This document shows positions 8,751 to 17,855 of a stretch of 64,000 bases of DNA, piece after piece. The notes under the pieces are model-generated. The model made no database searches and was not told the DNA's origin. It was given only the letters and a program-made list of their open reading frames with translations. How positions within the stretch are numbered: position 1 is the first letter of the stretch; each line of letters begins with the position of its first letter. The stretch covers positions 3,125,694 through 3,189,693 of the forward strand of contig OY282378.1 of assembly GCA_958295835.1 (NCBI GenBank). Reading direction: 5' to 3'. The position numbers were made by a program, and so were the translations under genes. The stretch is from an uncultured Gammaproteobacteria bacterium (GTDB lineage: Bacteria; Pseudomonadota; Gammaproteobacteria; HK1).

Positions 8751-9536
8751 ATGATGGCGAGCGTCGCTGAACGGCTCTCCGCCGCGGGTGCGGGGAACGC
8801 GCTGGAGCTGCGCGGGGTCAGCCGGTTGTTCGGCGCCCTGGTGGCGCTCGACGACGTGACGATGAGCGTGCGCCCCGGCGAACGGCGCGCGGTCCTCGGC
8901 TCCAACGGCGCGGGCAAGACCACCCTGTTCAACGCGGTAACCGGAGACTTCCCGCCCAGCTCCGGGGTGATCCGTTTCTTCGGGGAGGACGTGACCTGGT
9001 TCCCGCCGCACGAGCGAATCCGCCGGGGCCTGCGGCGCACCTACCAGATCTCGCTGCTGTTCGGCGGCCTGCGGGTGCTCGACAACGTCTACCTCGCCTG
9101 CCGCGGGGTCTCGCGCGGACGCTTCTCGCTGCTGCGCCCCCGGCGCAACGATTCACTCGTGCAATCAGCCCTCGATCTCGTCGAGGTGGTGCACCTCACC
9201 GACGTGCGTGATCGGCTGGTCGCGGAGCTGAGCTACGGCGAGCAGCGCCAGCTCGAGATCGCGCTTGCGCTCGCCGGCGCTCCGCGCTTCATCCTGTTCG
9301 ACGAGCCGGCCGCAGGGCTCTCCCCGAGTGAGCGCGCGGAGCTCGTCGAGATCCTCGACTCGCTCCCCTCGCACATCGGCTACATCATCATCGAGCACGA
9401 CATGGACGTGGCGCTACGGGTCGCGGAGAGCGTATCGATGATGCACAACGGCCGGATATTCAAGGAGGGGACGCCGGCCGAGATCGAATCCGATCCGGAA
9501 GTGCAGGAGCTCTATCTCGGGGGCGGCCATGGCTGA
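8751..9536 (+). CDS. Branched-chain amino acid-type ABC transporter ATPase (LivG-like)
   Basis: A 261-residue ABC ATPase. It has Walker A GSNGAGKTTLFNAVTG, a signature LSYGEQRQLEIA, Walker B ILFDEPAAGLSPSER and the switch histidine in IIIEHDMDVAL. The VSRLFGALVALDDVTMSV start and the insert after TYQISLLFGGLRVLDNVYLA are typical of LivG subunits of HAAT-type importers. No Liv permeases or binding protein lie upstream in this window. The partner-like LivF domain occurs downstream at 10421 within a fusion protein, with a toxin-antitoxin module in between. The start is uncertain; ATGs at 8751 and 8754 are the first that give a normal length. Confidence 0.85.
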   Translation: MMASVAERLSAAGAGNALELRGVSRLFGALVALDDVTMSVRPGERRAVLGSNGAGKTTLFNAVTGDFPPSSGVIRFFGEDVTWFPPHERIRRGLRRTYQISLLFGGLRVLDNVYLACRGVSRGRFSLLRPRRNDSLVQSALDLVEVVHLTDVRDRLVAELSYGEQRQLEIALALAGAPRFILFDEPAAGLSPSERAELVEILDSLPSHIGYIIIEHDMDVALRVAESVSMMHNGRIFKEGTPAEIESDPEVQELYLGGGHG

Positions 9537-9736
9537 TCGCGTGCGGCGGCGGGGGGAGGCGGTTCACCGCATCGTGGTCATGCAATGACCGAGACCGACA
9601 TTTTGACCAGCCTCGCGGTCATATCGGGCGGAAATCGGCCCCCGATCGGCAAGCTGCCAGGAGCCTTCATGGTAGCGTGCCGGTATCGGCACACCGACAT
9701 GAAAAAATGAAGAGAGCCATCAAGCGGGTGATCAGT

Positions 9737-9973
9737 ATGAAGATCAGCATCTCTCTCTCCGATAACGAGGTGACCTTCCTCGATCACTACGCTCGCTCAC
9801 GGGGCGTGAAATCTCGATCGGCGGTAGTGCGGAGGGCTGTGCAACTTTTGCATTCGGTCAGTCTGGCGGACGACTACGCGTGCGCCTTCGACGAGTCGAT
9901 CGAGGATACGGACGTCCACGTCTGGGACCATTCTACCGGTGACGGACTGGATCGAGCGGACACAGAGCGTTGA
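9737..9973 (+). CDS. Ribbon-helix-helix antitoxin (MazE/ParD-like)
   Basis: A 78-residue protein whose N-terminal 45 residues read as a ribbon-helix-helix DNA-binding domain: the strand MKISISLSDNEVTFLDHYA, then a helix containing SRSAVVRRAVQLL. An acidic tail (FDESIEDTDVHVWD) would be expected to wrap around and neutralise the toxin. The next gene encodes a MazF/PemK-type ribonuclease starting 4 bases after this stop codon, which is the usual organisation of such modules. Autoregulation by the antitoxin is likely but no operator was identified. Alternative upstream ATGs (9677, 9707) add residues not typical of the family. Confidence 0.75.
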   Translation: MKISISLSDNEVTFLDHYARSRGVKSRSAVVRRAVQLLHSVSLADDYACAFDESIEDTDVHVWDHSTGDGLDRADTER

Positions 9974-9977
9974 GGCC

Positions 9978-10325
9978 ATGCACCGCGGCGACATCTGGAC
10001 AGTAGATTTCAGCGTGCCTCTGGGCTCGGAAGCCGTCTACCGCCGGCCGGCGGTCATCGTCAGCAATGACGGCGCCAACATGACGGCCGTTCGACTCGAC
10101 CGAGGTGTCGTCACTGTGGTGCCGGTGACGACCAACGTGCGCCGAGTCTACGACTTCCAGGTCGCATTGCCGGCCCGCCTTTGCGGCTTGCCACGCGACT
10201 CGAAGGCTCAAGCGGAACAGGTGCGGGCCGTCGCCGTGGAGCGTATCGACTCCCGGGTCGGGCGCGTGCCGCCACAACTCATGGACCGAATCGACGACGC
10301 GTTACGCCTGCACCTCGATCTTTGA
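9978..10325 (+). CDS. MazF/PemK family mRNA interferase toxin
   Basis: A 115-residue protein with the CcdB/MazF fold signature. MHRGDIWTVDFS is the invariant first strand, RRPAVIVSND carries the conserved Arg-Pro, and VVPVTTN and SKAQAEQVRAV complete the core. MazF-type toxins cleave single-stranded mRNA at short sequence motifs and are held inactive by the antitoxin encoded just upstream. Length and motifs are complete, so the module looks functional. The start at 9978 is preferred over 9939, which would overlap the antitoxin by 35 bases. The module sits between the two ATPase genes of an ABC transporter and therefore probably inserted there. Confidence 0.85.
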   Translation: MHRGDIWTVDFSVPLGSEAVYRRPAVIVSNDGANMTAVRLDRGVVTVVPVTTNVRRVYDFQVALPARLCGLPRDSKAQAEQVRAVAVERIDSRVGRVPPQLMDRIDDALRLHLDL

Positions 10326-10420
10326 TGAACCGTCGCTGACGTCATCTGTTGAGCAGCCAGCGGCAAGTCGCGACCGGAACTGAGGTGGACCCCATCGGTT
10401 CGACGAAAAAGGAGACGGCC

Positions 10421-12865
10421 ATGCCTGAGCACGCGCGGCGGCGCGAAGCGGCGGCGGTGCTCCGGATCCGGGGTCTCCACGTCTACTACGGCCAGTCCCA
10501 CGCGCTGCAAGGGGTCGATCTCGATCTCGCGCACGGCGTCGTCTCCGTCGTGGGTCGCAACGGCATGGGCAAGACCACGCTGTGCAACGCGATCACCGGG
10601 CTCGTGCCGGTCGCGCGCGGCTCGGTGCAGTTCGAGGGCGACGAGCTCGCCGGTCTGGGCCCGAGCCGGATCGCGCACCACGGGGTCGGGTACGTGCCGC
10701 AGGGGCGACGGCTGTGGCCCTCGCTCACCGTGGACGAACACCTCCGGCTGTGCCAGCGCGGCGCCCGCGGCGGATGGACCCGCGAGCGCATCTACCACGC
10801 CTTCCCGCGCTTGGCGGAGCGGCGCACGAGCCGGGGCGGCCAGCTCTCGGGCGGCGAACAGCAGATGCTCGCGATCGCCCGCGCATTGCTGCTCAACCCG
10901 CGCCTGCTGGTGATGGACGAGCCGACCGAAGGGCTCGCGCCGGTGATCGTGCAGCAGGTCGAGGACATGCTGATCCGCATCGGCGAGGAGGGCGAGGTCT
11001 CGGTCCTCGTCATCGAGCAGAACATCGGGGTGGCCACCGCGGTGTCGGACGACGTCGCGATCATGGTGAACGGGCGCATCCACAGGATCATGGATGCGGC
11101 GGCGTTGGCGGCCGATCGCGAGCTCCAGCAACGTCTCCTCGGGGTCGGCCGCCATGGCGATGATGAATCGGGGCCGGGCGGTACCGGTGATGCCAGTGGC
11201 GTCGGCGGTGCCGGCAGGGCAGGCAGAGCCTCCGGAGCCGGCGGTGGTGCCGGCGTACCGGGAGCATCGGCGCCGGGGACCCCTGCACTGTGGCTCGTAT
11301 CGGGTCACGGCACCGGCCGGATCTGGATGTCGAACCCGGAGCCGCCGACCCGGTGGTCGAAGCCGGTGCCGGTTGCCGACTACGAGTCGGCCGCGGCGGA
11401 TCTCGCCGGATCGAGGCGCCGGCGTGGTGCAGGCGGCCTGCATGACGCGGACAGTGCCCGCTATACGGGTGGCGCCCGCGATGCAGACGGCGCCCGCTAT
11501 ACGGACGGCGCCCGCCATGCGGACGGTCCCCATCCCAGGGGCGTCCCGCGTGCCGCGGCGGGCGGGCCGCTCCGTCCGCTTTCGCCGGAAGGCGATCCCG
11601 TGGTGCTCGTGATCGGCACCTTCGACACCAAGGGCGCCGAGCTCAAATTCGTCCGGGACCGGATCGTGGAGGCCGGGCCGCGGGTGAAGCTGATCGACGT
11701 CTCCACCTCGGGCCGGCCGTCGGCGGCGGACGTCCCGCCCCACCACATCGCCGCCTACCACCCGAAAGGTCCGAACGCCGTGTTCACGAACGACCGCGGG
11801 ACGGCGGTGCGCGAGATGGCGGTCGCGCTGGAGCGCTGGATGCCGCGCCAGCAGGGAGTCGCGGGCGTGTTCTCCGCGGGCGGCTCCGGCGGCGCTTCGC
11901 TGGCCGCCCCCGCCATGCAGGCGCTGCCGGTGGGGGTGCCGAAGATCATGGTCACGACCGTCGCCTCGGGCGACGTGAGCCGCTACGTGGGCGCGTCGGA
12001 CATCATGATGCTGTACTCGGTCACGGACGTGCAGGGCCTCAACGCCATCTCGCGCAAGGTGCTGTCCAACGGGGCGCACGCGCTGGCCGGGATGGTGGCC
12101 AACCGCGGCGACGAGACCTCGGCCCGCGCCCGCGCCCGTGCACGGGCGGGCGCCCGTACCACCGCCCGCCAGGAACGCCCGGCGATCGGCCTCACCATGT
12201 TCGGGGTGACCACGCCCTGCGTGCGGCAGGTGTGCGCGAGGCTCGAGGACCGCTACGACTGCCTCGTCTTCCACGCGACCGGCACTGGCGGTCGCTCGAT
12301 GGAGAAGCTGCTCGACTCCGGGGAGCTGGCCGGGGTGCTCGACGTCACCACCACCGAGGTCTGCGACATGATGATGGGCGGCGTGTTCCCCGCGACCGAG
12401 GACCGCTTCGGAGCCGTGATCCGCACCCGCGCCCCCTGGGTCGGCGCCCCCGGCGCGCTGGACATGGTCAACTTCGGTCCGCGCGAGAGCGTGCCCGAAC
12501 GCTACCGGGGCCGGAACCTCCACGAGCACAACCCCCAGGTCACCCTCATGCGCACCACGGCGGAGGAGAACGACCGGATGGGGCGGTGGATCGGCACGCG
12601 TCTGAACCTGATGGCCGGCCCGGTCCGCTTCCTCCTCCCCGAAGGCGGTGTGTCCCAGCTCGACGCCCCGGGGATGGCGTTCCACGATCCGGGCGCCCGC
12701 GCGGCCCTGTTCGGGGCGCTGGAGGAAACGGTGCGCCAGACCGGGACGCGGCAGCTCGTGCGGCTGCCCCACCACGTCAACGACCCGGCGTTCGCCGACG
12801 CGCTGGTCGCGGCGTTCGAGGCGGTGGCGGGCGTCCGGGCGGCCCGTGCGCGGGGCGGGAGGTAG
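10421..12865 (+). CDS. Fusion of LivF-type ABC ATPase with UPF0261 (Tm-1-like) domain
   Basis: An 814-residue protein in three parts. Residues about 10-245 are a LivF-type ABC ATPase (GRNGMGKTTLCNAITGLVPV, LSGGEQQMLAIARAL, VMDEPTEGLAPVIV). Residues about 245-390 form a linker rich in Gly and Ala that contains LWLVSGHGTGRIWMSNPEPP and a set of six-residue repeats. Residues about 393-814 are a UPF0261/Tm-1-like ATP-binding domain (VIGTFDTKGAELKFVRDRI, GVFSAGGSGGASLA, MLYSVTDVQGLN). A run of alternating Ala-Arg interrupts the second domain near residue 570. The ATPase would energise amino-acid-like import; the UPF0261 part has no proven role in bacteria. The frame is continuous, so this is a genuine fusion rather than two genes. 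The start follows a GGAGACGG ribosome binding site. Confidence 0.82.
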   Translation: MPEHARRREAAAVLRIRGLHVYYGQSHALQGVDLDLAHGVVSVVGRNGMGKTTLCNAITGLVPVARGSVQFEGDELAGLGPSRIAHHGVGYVPQGRRLWPSLTVDEHLRLCQRGARGGWTRERIYHAFPRLAERRTSRGGQLSGGEQQMLAIARALLLNPRLLVMDEPTEGLAPVIVQQVEDMLIRIGEEGEVSVLVIEQNIGVATAVSDDVAIMVNGRIHRIMDAAALAADRELQQRLLGVGRHGDDESGPGGTGDASGVGGAGRAGRASGAGGGAGVPGASAPGTPALWLVSGHGTGRIWMSNPEPPTRWSKPVPVADYESAAADLAGSRRRRGAGGLHDADSARYTGGARDADGARYTDGARHADGPHPRGVPRAAAGGPLRPLSPEGDPVVLVIGTFDTKGAELKFVRDRIVEAGPRVKLIDVSTSGRPSAADVPPHHIAAYHPKGPNAVFTNDRGTAVREMAVALERWMPRQQGVAGVFSAGGSGGASLAAPAMQALPVGVPKIMVTTVASGDVSRYVGASDIMMLYSVTDVQGLNAISRKVLSNGAHALAGMVANRGDETSARARARARAGARTTARQERPAIGLTMFGVTTPCVRQVCARLEDRYDCLVFHATGTGGRSMEKLLDSGELAGVLDVTTTEVCDMMMGGVFPATEDRFGAVIRTRAPWVGAPGALDMVNFGPRESVPERYRGRNLHEHNPQVTLMRTTAEENDRMGRWIGTRLNLMAGPVRFLLPEGGVSQLDAPGMAFHDPGARAALFGALEETVRQTGTRQLVRLPHHVNDPAFADALVAAFEAVAGVRAARARGGR
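11456..11527 (+). repeat. In-frame 36-bp (2 x 18-bp) tandem repeat in a linker
   Basis: Two 36-base units encode ARYTGGARDADG and ARYTDGARHADG. Each is itself made of two related 18-base halves. The array lies in the linker between the LivF and UPF0261 domains and keeps the frame, so its length can vary without breaking the protein. Confidence 0.8.
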
Positions 12866-13098
12866 GCGGGCGAAGCGCCCGGGTCCGTTTCAATGCCATG
12901 CCTCGCGCCTGCGGCGGAGGGCAGAATGCGAGAATTGCCGGATGTGCGCGTGCACGCTTGCAATTTGGACGTCGAGACGTAGCGATGTTCCTGGACCATG
13001 TTGTATCGGTGGCACACCATCAGGAGATATTTTTCCTCTGGCGTCCGTTCTTGCGTGACCCGAAGGACGACATGGTTCTTGAGCTGGCTGTCGCCGCG

Positions 13099-13120
13099 GA
13101 TGCCGGATCAAGCCGGCATC
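13099..13120. terminator. Perfect 8-bp hairpin at the end of aceK
   Basis: The arms 13099-13106 (GATGCCGG) and 13113-13120 (CCGGCATC) pair perfectly around a 6-base loop and span the aceK stop codon. No T-run follows on either strand, so a Rho-independent terminator is not certain; it could equally be an mRNA 3'-stabilising or REP-like element. Confidence 0.4.
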
Positions 13121-14862
13121 GGAGTGGTCGTCCCGGCCACCTTCGCGCGCGCCGGCCGCCGGTACGGAATCACGTGCGTGATCTCCCCCGCCAGCCGGCG
13201 GTTCTTCACGTCCCGCCAGTACCGCGCGGTCAGCAGGTCGCCGTGGGCTGCGAGGAACGCTTTCCGCAAATCCGCCTCCATGGCGAGGAACTTGATGAAC
13301 TCCTCGGGGAAGATGTCGTGCGGCCCGATGTAGTGCGTGGCCCCCAGGTCCATCAGGGGGAAGTCGTCGTCGGGTTCGGGCAGCTCGCGGAAGCGGCACT
13401 CCGTCACCAGCGCCACCTCGTCGTAGTCGTAGAACACCACCCGGCCCGAGGCGGTGACCCCGAAGTTCTTCAGTAACAGGTCCCCGGGGAAGATGTTGGT
13501 CTCCGCCAGATCCTTGATCGCCTGCCCGTAGTCCAGGATCGCGGCGACGGCGCTGTCCCGCGCCGCCTCGCGGATGTAGAGGTTCAGGGGACGCACGCGG
13601 CGCTCGATATAGACACGGTTCAAGACCAGGTCGCTGCCCTCGCGCTGGACGGTCTCCGCCGCACCTTCCAGCAGCTCCGCGAGGAGCCCCGGCTCGAAGC
13701 GATCCGCCGGGAGCTTGAGGTTCAGGAACTCTTGCGTGTCGATCAGGCGCCCGGCATGGTCATGCCGGGACACGAGCCGGTACTTGGAGACGACCTGCTC
13801 GCGCGTGGTGTTCTTCGGATAGCCGAACAGGTCGCGGATCACCTTGAACACCAGGTTGAAGGAGCGGAGCGTGAACACGTGCATCACCAGGCCGGGGTCG
13901 CCCTCGGCGTGCACGAAGCGGTCGCGGCTCCGGCCCAGGTGGTCGGAAAAGGTCCGGAAGCGCTCGGTCTTGCCCTGGCGCAGCCTGCCCAGCACGGTGT
14001 ACAGCTCGTCGATCGGCTTGCGTGGCAGGATGGAGTGCAGGAATTGCACCGCACCCACCACCGACGTGGGGTCGGTGAAGTAGTAGGAGCGCGTATAGCT
14101 GAAGACGTTGGCGACCTGCGATTCCTCGAGCAGCACCGCGTCCACGCGGATGCCGTCCCCGGTGTTTTCGAACGCCACCACGATGGGGAGCGTGAGGCGC
14201 TCGTGGATGATGCGTCCCACGAGATAGGCGCGCGCGCCCTGCAAGAAATGGGAGTCGATGAATTCCAGGCGGTGGAAACCGCCCGCGTCCATCCCGAGCC
14301 GGCCGGCGTGGTCGAGGACTTCGCCCGCCATGAAATGCGCGTCGTGGCCGGCGTCCCGGTACGGCTCGCGGAACTTGAAGTCCCTGAGGATCCGCCGGAA
14401 GCCGGTCTCGACCTCGTGCCAGCATGGATAGCGGCGCTTGGCCAGCGATTCCAGCCCTTCGTCCGGCGGCGGCTGGATGAATTCGAGCATGCCGTCGGCC
14501 CCCACCGTGCCGAAGGTGCGCCGGCTGATGGAGTTGAAGAAGGTCTTCATGAAGCCGGCGTCGGGCACGTTCTCCAGCCGTGAGCCGTAGAGGTCGCGCA
14601 CCTGCCGCCAGCACTCGCGCCGGTCCGCCCCGGCGTCGAGCTCGCGGCGCAACTGGCGCTGTATCGTCAGGCACCACCTGTCGTACAGCTCCAGGCGCTC
14701 GCCGATGTCCTGGATCTGGCCCTTCCAGTCGCGCTCCTCGAAACGCCGCCGCGCGCGGTCGGTGATGCGCCTGAACTGCCGGTTGTAACGCTCGAACCCC
14801 TCGTAGATGAGCCGCGCGCAGCGCGCGATGTCCGGCCGCCGGCCCGCCACCGCCCGGCTCAC
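13108..14862 (-). CDS. aceK: Isocitrate dehydrogenase kinase/phosphatase
   Basis: A 584-residue AceK (the E. coli protein has 578). Characteristic blocks include [77 protein letters not shown] and [17 protein letters not shown]. The last two contain the acidic catalytic residues of the kinase/phosphatase site. AceK reversibly phosphorylates isocitrate dehydrogenase to divert carbon into the glyoxylate shunt during growth on acetate or fatty acids. It starts with a GTG that overlaps the icd stop codon, so the two are translationally coupled. Elsewhere aceK usually follows aceBA; pairing kinase with substrate, as here, is known but less common. Confidence 0.95.
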   Translation of the reverse strand: MSRAVAGRRPDIARCARLIYEGFERYNRQFRRITDRARRRFEERDWKGQIQDIGERLELYDRWCLTIQRQLRRELDAGADRRECWRQVRDLYGSRLENVPDAGFMKTFFNSISRRTFGTVGADGMLEFIQPPPDEGLESLAKRRYPCWHEVETGFRRILRDFKFREPYRDAGHDAHFMAGEVLDHAGRLGMDAGGFHRLEFIDSHFLQGARAYLVGRIIHERLTLPIVVAFENTGDGIRVDAVLLEESQVANVFSYTRSYYFTDPTSVVGAVQFLHSILPRKPIDELYTVLGRLRQGKTERFRTFSDHLGRSRDRFVHAEGDPGLVMHVFTLRSFNLVFKVIRDLFGYPKNTTREQVVSKYRLVSRHDHAGRLIDTQEFLNLKLPADRFEPGLLAELLEGAAETVQREGSDLVLNRVYIERRVRPLNLYIREAARDSAVAAILDYGQAIKDLAETNIFPGDLLLKNFGVTASGRVVFYDYDEVALVTECRFRELPEPDDDFPLMDLGATHYIGPHDIFPEEFIKFLAMEADLRKAFLAAHGDLLTARYWRDVKNRRLAGEITHVIPYRRPARAKVAGTTTPMPA

Positions 14863-16154
14863 ATCATCCCGATCATGATGCGGCCGAACTCGGAGCAGGA
14901 CACCCGGTTGGCGCCGCCCATCAGCCGGGCGAAGTCGTAGGTCACGTTCTTGCCGGCGATGGCGCCGTCCATGGCCGAGATGATCCGGTCCGCCGCCTCC
15001 CGCCAGCCCATGTAGCGCAGCATCATTTCGGCGGAGAGCACCAGCGAGCCGGGGTTCACCATGTCGCGGCCCGCGTACTTCGGCGCGGTGCCGTGGGTGG
15101 CCTCGAACACCGCATGCCCGGTGTCGTAGTTGATGTTGCCGCCGGGGGCGATGCCGATGCCCCCGACCTGGGCGGCCAGCGCATCGGAGAGGTAGTCGCC
15201 GTTGAGGTTGGTGGTGGCGATGACGTCGAACCCGCCGGGGCGGGTGAGCACCTGTTGCAGGGTGATGTCCGCGATGGCGTCTTTGCACAGGACCCGACCG
15301 GCGGCCAGCGCCGCGGCCTGCTCCGCGTTGGCGGCGTCCTGTCCCTGGTCCGCCACCGTGCGTTCCCACTCGCTCCAGGTATAGGTTTCGGCGCCGAATT
15401 CCCGTTCCGCCACCTCGTACCCCCAGTTGCGGAACGCTCCTTCGGTGAACTTCATGATGTTGCCCTTGTGCACGAAGGTCACGCTCTTGCGTGCGTTGTC
15501 GATCGCGTAGCGGATCGCGGCCCTGGCCAGACGCGCGCTGCCTTCCCGGGAGACGGGCTTGACGCCGATGCCGGAGGTTTCGGGGAAGCGGATCCTGTCG
15601 TAGGAGGCGGGGAAGTTTTCCTTCATGAGATCGAGGAACTTGCGGGCCTGCTCGCCGCCGGCCTCGAACTCGATGCCGGCGTAGATGTCCTCGGTGTTCT
15701 CGCGGAAGATCACCATGTCCACCAGCTCGGGCTTGCGCACCGGCGAGGGCACGCCCTCGAACCAGCGCACCGGCCGCAGGCAGACGTAGAGGTCCATGAT
15801 CTGGCGCACCGCCACGTTCAGCGAGCGGATGCCGCCGCCCACCGGCGTGGTCAGCGGCCCCTTGATCGAGATCAGGTACTCCTTCATGACCTCGATGGTT
15901 TCGTCCGGGAGCCAGGACCCCGTCAGGTGGTTGGCCTTCTCGCCGGCATACACCTCCACCCAGTGGATCTTGCGGGCGCCGCCGTAGGCGCGCGCCACCG
16001 CGCCGTCCACCACTTCGAGCATGACCGGTGAGATGTCCACGCCGATGCCGTCTCCCGCGATGTAGGGGATGACGGGGTTGTCGGGGACGTTCAGCGTCCC
16101 GTTTTCGATGGTGATCCTGCTGCCGTCGGAGGGGATCTCGATGGTGCTGGACAT
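14859..16154 (-). CDS. icd: NADP-dependent isocitrate dehydrogenase
   Basis: A 431-residue isocitrate dehydrogenase of the E. coli type. [19 protein letters not shown] contains the serine phosphorylated by Ace[60 protein letters not shown] and [20 protein letters not shown] are the metal/isocitrate and cofactor-binding blocks. It oxidatively decarboxylates isocitrate to 2-oxoglutarate in the TCA cycle. The ATG at 16154 gives the usual N-terminus. The gene is immediately upstream of and overlaps aceK by four bases, so enzyme and its regulator form one operon. Confidence 0.96.
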   Translation of the reverse strand: MSSTIEIPSDGSRITIENGTLNVPDNPVIPYIAGDGIGVDISPVMLEVVDGAVARAYGGARKIHWVEVYAGEKANHLTGSWLPDETIEVMKEYLISIKGPLTTPVGGGIRSLNVAVRQIMDLYVCLRPVRWFEGVPSPVRKPELVDMVIFRENTEDIYAGIEFEAGGEQARKFLDLMKENFPASYDRIRFPETSGIGVKPVSREGSARLARAAIRYAIDNARKSVTFVHKGNIMKFTEGAFRNWGYEVAEREFGAETYTWSEWERTVADQGQDAANAEQAAALAAGRVLCKDAIADITLQQVLTRPGGFDVIATTNLNGDYLSDALAAQVGGIGIAPGGNINYDTGHAVFEATHGTAPKYAGRDMVNPGSLVLSAEMMLRYMGWREAADRIISAMDGAIAGKNVTYDFARLMGGANRVSCSEFGRIMIGMM

Positions 16155-16669
16155 GGGAGACGAGCCTGTGAATGGAGGGAGAAACCGGCGCCGGCATTCT
16201 TCCACAGGCCCGGGGGATGGACAAACGGACGGGCAGGGCCGGCTCGATTCCCTTCGATCGGATTGGCAATGCCGTCACGGACGAGCGCGGCTCACTCGCA
16301 GAGCTTCCGCGGCCCACCAGTGGCCGGTGGGGTTCCTGCGTCAGGTGCGCCACCACCCCGCTCGCCTGACGCGCCGCCGGCGCCGTGCCGGGGCCGGCAG
16401 TCCGGGAACCCGAGTCAACCGTCAAGGCTCGATGGCGTGGATCCTCACCACCGGCCCCCTTGCAATTCCCCCGCGGCTTTGGCCAGACTTTCCGCGAGCA
16501 CGAGTCGTCTTCCAGATGCCCGGACAGCATCGAAGCTCCCGACCGTCCGACGAGACCGACGTTCCGATTTCCGCGTCCCTCCCGCCCGGCGCCCGGACCG
16601 TGCGGGGAGCCGAAGGACAGGTAGAACACTTCACCGACCTGCATCCGCGCACAACCGGTTCACCCTGCC
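16155..16669. other. Non-coding gap between icd and the divergent PuuE-like gene
   Basis: About 515 bases without a credible gene. Open frames exist on both strands but have no recognisable protein signature. The region must carry the promoters for icd-aceK and for the polysaccharide-deacetylase-like gene; I could not assign a convincing -35/-10 pair or operator. Confidence 0.6.
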
Positions 16670-17575
16670 ATGACCACCTACCCGAGAGACATGCGCGGCT
16701 ACGGCCGCAACCCGCCCGACCCGAAATGGCCCGGCGGCGCGCGCATCGCGCTCCAGTTCGTGGTCAACTACGAGGAGGGCGGGGAGAGCTGCGTGCTGCA
16801 CGGCGACGAGGCGTCGGAGGCGTTTCTCTCCGAGATCGTCGGGGCGCAGCCCCTGCCCGGCGTGCGCCACATGAACATGGAGTCGATCTACGAGTACGGC
16901 TCCCGGGCCGGATTCTGGCGGCTGTGGCGGACGTTCACGCGCCGCGCGATGCCGGTCACCGTCTACGGGGTGGCGATGGCGCTCGAACGCAACCCCGAGG
17001 CGGTGGCCGCGATGCTGGAGGCGGACTGGGAGATCGCGAGCCACGGCCTGCGCTGGATCGACTACCAGTTCGTGCCGCTGGACGTCGAACGCACGCATTT
17101 CGAGGAGGCCATCGCGATCCACACCCGGGTGACGGGCACCCGTCCGCTGGGGTGGTACACGGGCCGGACCAGCCCGAACACGCGCGATCTGGTCAAGGCG
17201 GAGGGCGGCTTTCTCTACGACGCCGACTCGTACGCGGACGATCTGCCGTATTGGGAGCCCGGCCCGCACGGCCCGCATCTCGTCGTCCCGTACACCCTGG
17301 ACGCGAACGACATGCGCTTCGCCACCGCCCAGGGGTTCAACTCCGGAGACCAGTTCTACGCCTATCTCCGCGACAGCTTCGACACGCTGTACGCCGAGGG
17401 GGCGGACGCCCCGAAGATGATGTCGGTAGGGCTCCATTGCCGGCTCGCCGGCAGGCCGGGCCGGGCCGCGGCTCTCGACCGCTTCCTCGCCTACGTCGCC
17501 GGGCACGACGGGGTGTGGGTGGCTCGGCGCATCGACGTCGCCCGGCACTGGCATGCGCACCACGAACCCTCATGA
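16670..17575 (+). CDS. PuuE-type allantoinase (polysaccharide deacetylase superfamily)
   Basis: A 301-residue protein of the NodB/polysaccharide deacetylase superfamily with the PuuE subgroup pattern. MTTYPRDMRGYGRNPPDPKW is close to the start of cofactor-independent allantoinases. VVNYEEGGESCVLHGDEASE, EIASHGLRWIDYQ and GWYTGRTSPNTRDLV follow. PuuE hydrolyses allantoin to allantoate in purine catabolism. The next gene encodes a ureidoglycine/alanine-glyoxylate-type aminotransferase, which supports a role in purine or ureide breakdown. Uricase and other partners are not visible in the window. Length matches the roughly 305 residues of characterised PuuE proteins. Confidence 0.82.
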   Translation: MTTYPRDMRGYGRNPPDPKWPGGARIALQFVVNYEEGGESCVLHGDEASEAFLSEIVGAQPLPGVRHMNMESIYEYGSRAGFWRLWRTFTRRAMPVTVYGVAMALERNPEAVAAMLEADWEIASHGLRWIDYQFVPLDVERTHFEEAIAIHTRVTGTRPLGWYTGRTSPNTRDLVKAEGGFLYDADSYADDLPYWEPGPHGPHLVVPYTLDANDMRFATAQGFNSGDQFYAYLRDSFDTLYAEGADAPKMMSVGLHCRLAGRPGRAAALDRFLAYVAGHDGVWVARRIDVARHWHAHHEPS

Positions 17576-17611
17576 TTCGGCCCCGGATCGCCCCCCGGGC
17601 GCGACGTGCCC

Positions 17612-17708
17612 GACGTGCCTTCAGCCTCGAAGAGTCGCGCTCCGAAGCACGATGCGCCCGGCATGCCTTCCATCCCGAAGGGTCGCGCCCCAGGCACGCA
17701 AACGTCCC
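17612..17708 (+). repeat. Imperfect tandem duplication, period 48 bp
   Basis: Two adjacent units (17612-17659 and 17660-17708) share about three quarters of their bases. Common blocks are TGCCTTC, CGAAG and GTCGCGC. They occupy the spacer between the PuuE-like and PucG-like genes. No function can be assigned. Confidence 0.6.
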
Positions 17709-17855
17709 GTTCGCCCCGCGCCGCCGGCCCGTGTTCCCGGGAACCACCGTGTGTCCGCCGAGGCGCACGGCAGGCAAGGTCCGGCGCCAGGGCGCCGGCA
17801 CGGTGACCGCGCGGCTTCGATCCGGATGACGCCCCGTCGCGCAAGGAGAGCCTTC

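Noticed and set aside
10208..12775. An 855-codon minus-strand frame opposite the LivF-UPF0261 gene
   Set aside because: Composition-driven shadow; the plus strand has the ATPase and UPF0261 motifs.
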